This document shows positions 53,611-54,072 of a stretch of DNA of 54,072 nucleotides, in pieces. The DNA is from Lutibacter sp. Lineage in GTDB: Bacteria > Bacteroidota > Bacteroidia > Flavobacteriales > Flavobacteriaceae. The DNA is taken from assembly GCA_030694935.1 (NCBI GenBank), contig JAUYUA010000078.1, forward strand, positions 1 through 54,072, given 5' to 3'. The notes below the pieces were generated by a model, which saw nothing but the letters and a program-made list of their open reading frames with translations, did not search any database and was not told where the DNA came from. The translations under genes were made by a program, and so were the position numbers. Each line of letters opens with the position of its first letter. Position 1 is the stretch's first letter.

Positions 53611-53675
53611 GTTTCGGTTAATTTTTGATGATGAAAGTTTTAAAATAGAAAATCGCAGATTGTAAATCAATTTGC

Positions 53676-53815
53676 ACTAAGAATTGCCCTTAGGCTACGC
53701 TCTGGGTAAACTGATTGTTTGAGCTCTTATAATTGTTGGAAACAATTAAAAAGCGAGTGCGAAAAGCCTGACCTGCCTGCCGGCAGGCAGGCCCGCCAGC
53801 TGGCGCGGAATGCCC
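53676..53815 (-). repeat. GGGCGTTCCCC-type interspersed repeat, copy 3
   Basis: On the minus strand it reads GGGCATTCCGCGCCAGCTGG, the GC palindrome (53771-53792), CAGGCTTTTCGCACTCGC, an AATTGTTTCCAACAATT hairpin and AGAGCTCAAACAATCAG. The hairpin replaces the GTTGC-GAAAA-GCAAC stem of copies 1 and 2 with different bases but keeps pairing. Confidence 0.7.
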
Positions 53816-53819
53816 AAAA

Positions 53820-54072
53820 TTAAAATCCTAAAATGATTTTTGCGATCCAAAAATAAATTAATATTCCGAAGATATCGTTGCTGGTTGTTATAAACGGACC
53901 TGTAGCCAAAGCGGGATCTATGCCTCTTTTGTCTAAAATGATTGGGACAAAAGTGCCAATTATTGAGGCGATTATGATCACCGAAACCAATGATACGGCA
54001 ACTGTGAGTCCAACTTTGATGTCGAAACCTAAAAAAAACATACCTGCAGACATTAATATAGCCGCAAGCACC
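53820..54072 (-). CDS. mgtE: Magnesium transporter MgtE, C-terminal part
   Basis: The open frame runs off the right edge, leaving 83 residues of the MgtE membrane domain. It includes GTFVPIILDKRGIDPALATG and GPFITTSNDIFGILIYF, the conserved channel region that binds Mg2+. The stop is at 53820-53822. The cytoplasmic N and CBS domains lie outside the window. Confidence 0.92.
   Translation of the reverse strand, partial: VLAAILMSAGMFFLGFDIKVGLTVAVSLVSVIIIASIIGTFVPIILDKRGIDPALATGPFITTSNDIFGILIYFWIAKIILGF

Noticed and set aside
203-53792. Repeated GC palindromes as a CRISPR array
   Set aside because: The units are scattered over the window, have no regular spacers and no cas genes are present.

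Overview
The window looks like chromosomal DNA of a member of the Bacteroidota, most likely class Flavobacteriia. The evidence is a gldH gliding lipoprotein gene, a DUF4837 gene, flavobacterial-style promoters (TTG then TAnnTTTG), almost no Shine-Dalgarno sequences, AT-rich spacers and many short lipoprotein and Sec signals. I do not name a genus. About 45 protein genes and one tRNA are visible. The left edge may clip the end of one gene, and the right edge cuts mgtE.

Layout. 1-2110: MFS transporter and rhodanese, with a repeat at the MFS start codon. 2115-8061: S9 peptidase, divergent from an M16 peptidase pair (catalytic plus inactive subunit). 8238-12815: AI-2E-type transporter, GNAT, CPA2 antiporter with a UspA-like tail, GtrA. 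12816-14049: repeats and a HigBA-type toxin-antitoxin locus with a decayed toxin. 14068-18154: aminotransferase, desaturase, rsmG, DoxX, thioredoxin. 18362-22336: AsmA-like protein and a secreted subtilase. 22398-23649: a PIN protein with an unrecognised 259-residue partner. 23786-26868: asd, trhP, ferredoxin. 26980-36760: one long cell-envelope and metabolism cluster (ricT, gldH, PBP1A, CoA transferase, xth, OmpA lipoprotein, lytic transglycosylase, DUF4837). 37123-38846: ImmA/IrrE-like protease with a DUF4411-like PIN protein. 39041-43322: glnS, folB, tRNA-Cys and an MBL hydrolase inside a repeat-rich zone. 43337-49962: second subtilase, M1 aminopeptidase, SDR-like reductase, ECF sigma factor with a zinc-binding partner, O-methyltransferase, TatA. 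50062-54072: mutS, a SpoU methyltransferase, repeats and mgtE.

The most unusual signal is a short interspersed element present four times at three loci (203-309, 24776-24884, 24885-24972, 35659-35785). Each copy begins with ATGAAACGAGC and ends with AAACAG exactly where a host gene begins with ATGAAA. ATGAAA therefore flanks each copy like a target duplication, and the host start codon is preserved. The uninterrupted 88-bp copy holds a 27-codon open frame ending 4 nt before the downstream ATG. Three copies carry a second, GC-rich palindromic insert at the same internal site. In two of those three the insert is a multiple of three bases.

Other repeats in the spacers include a 140-bp and an 82-bp imperfect palindrome resembling MITEs, a recurring GGGCGTTCCCC-type element, and several low-complexity families. 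Together with three toxin-antitoxin-like loci, they make the intergenic DNA more dynamic than the mostly housekeeping gene content suggests.
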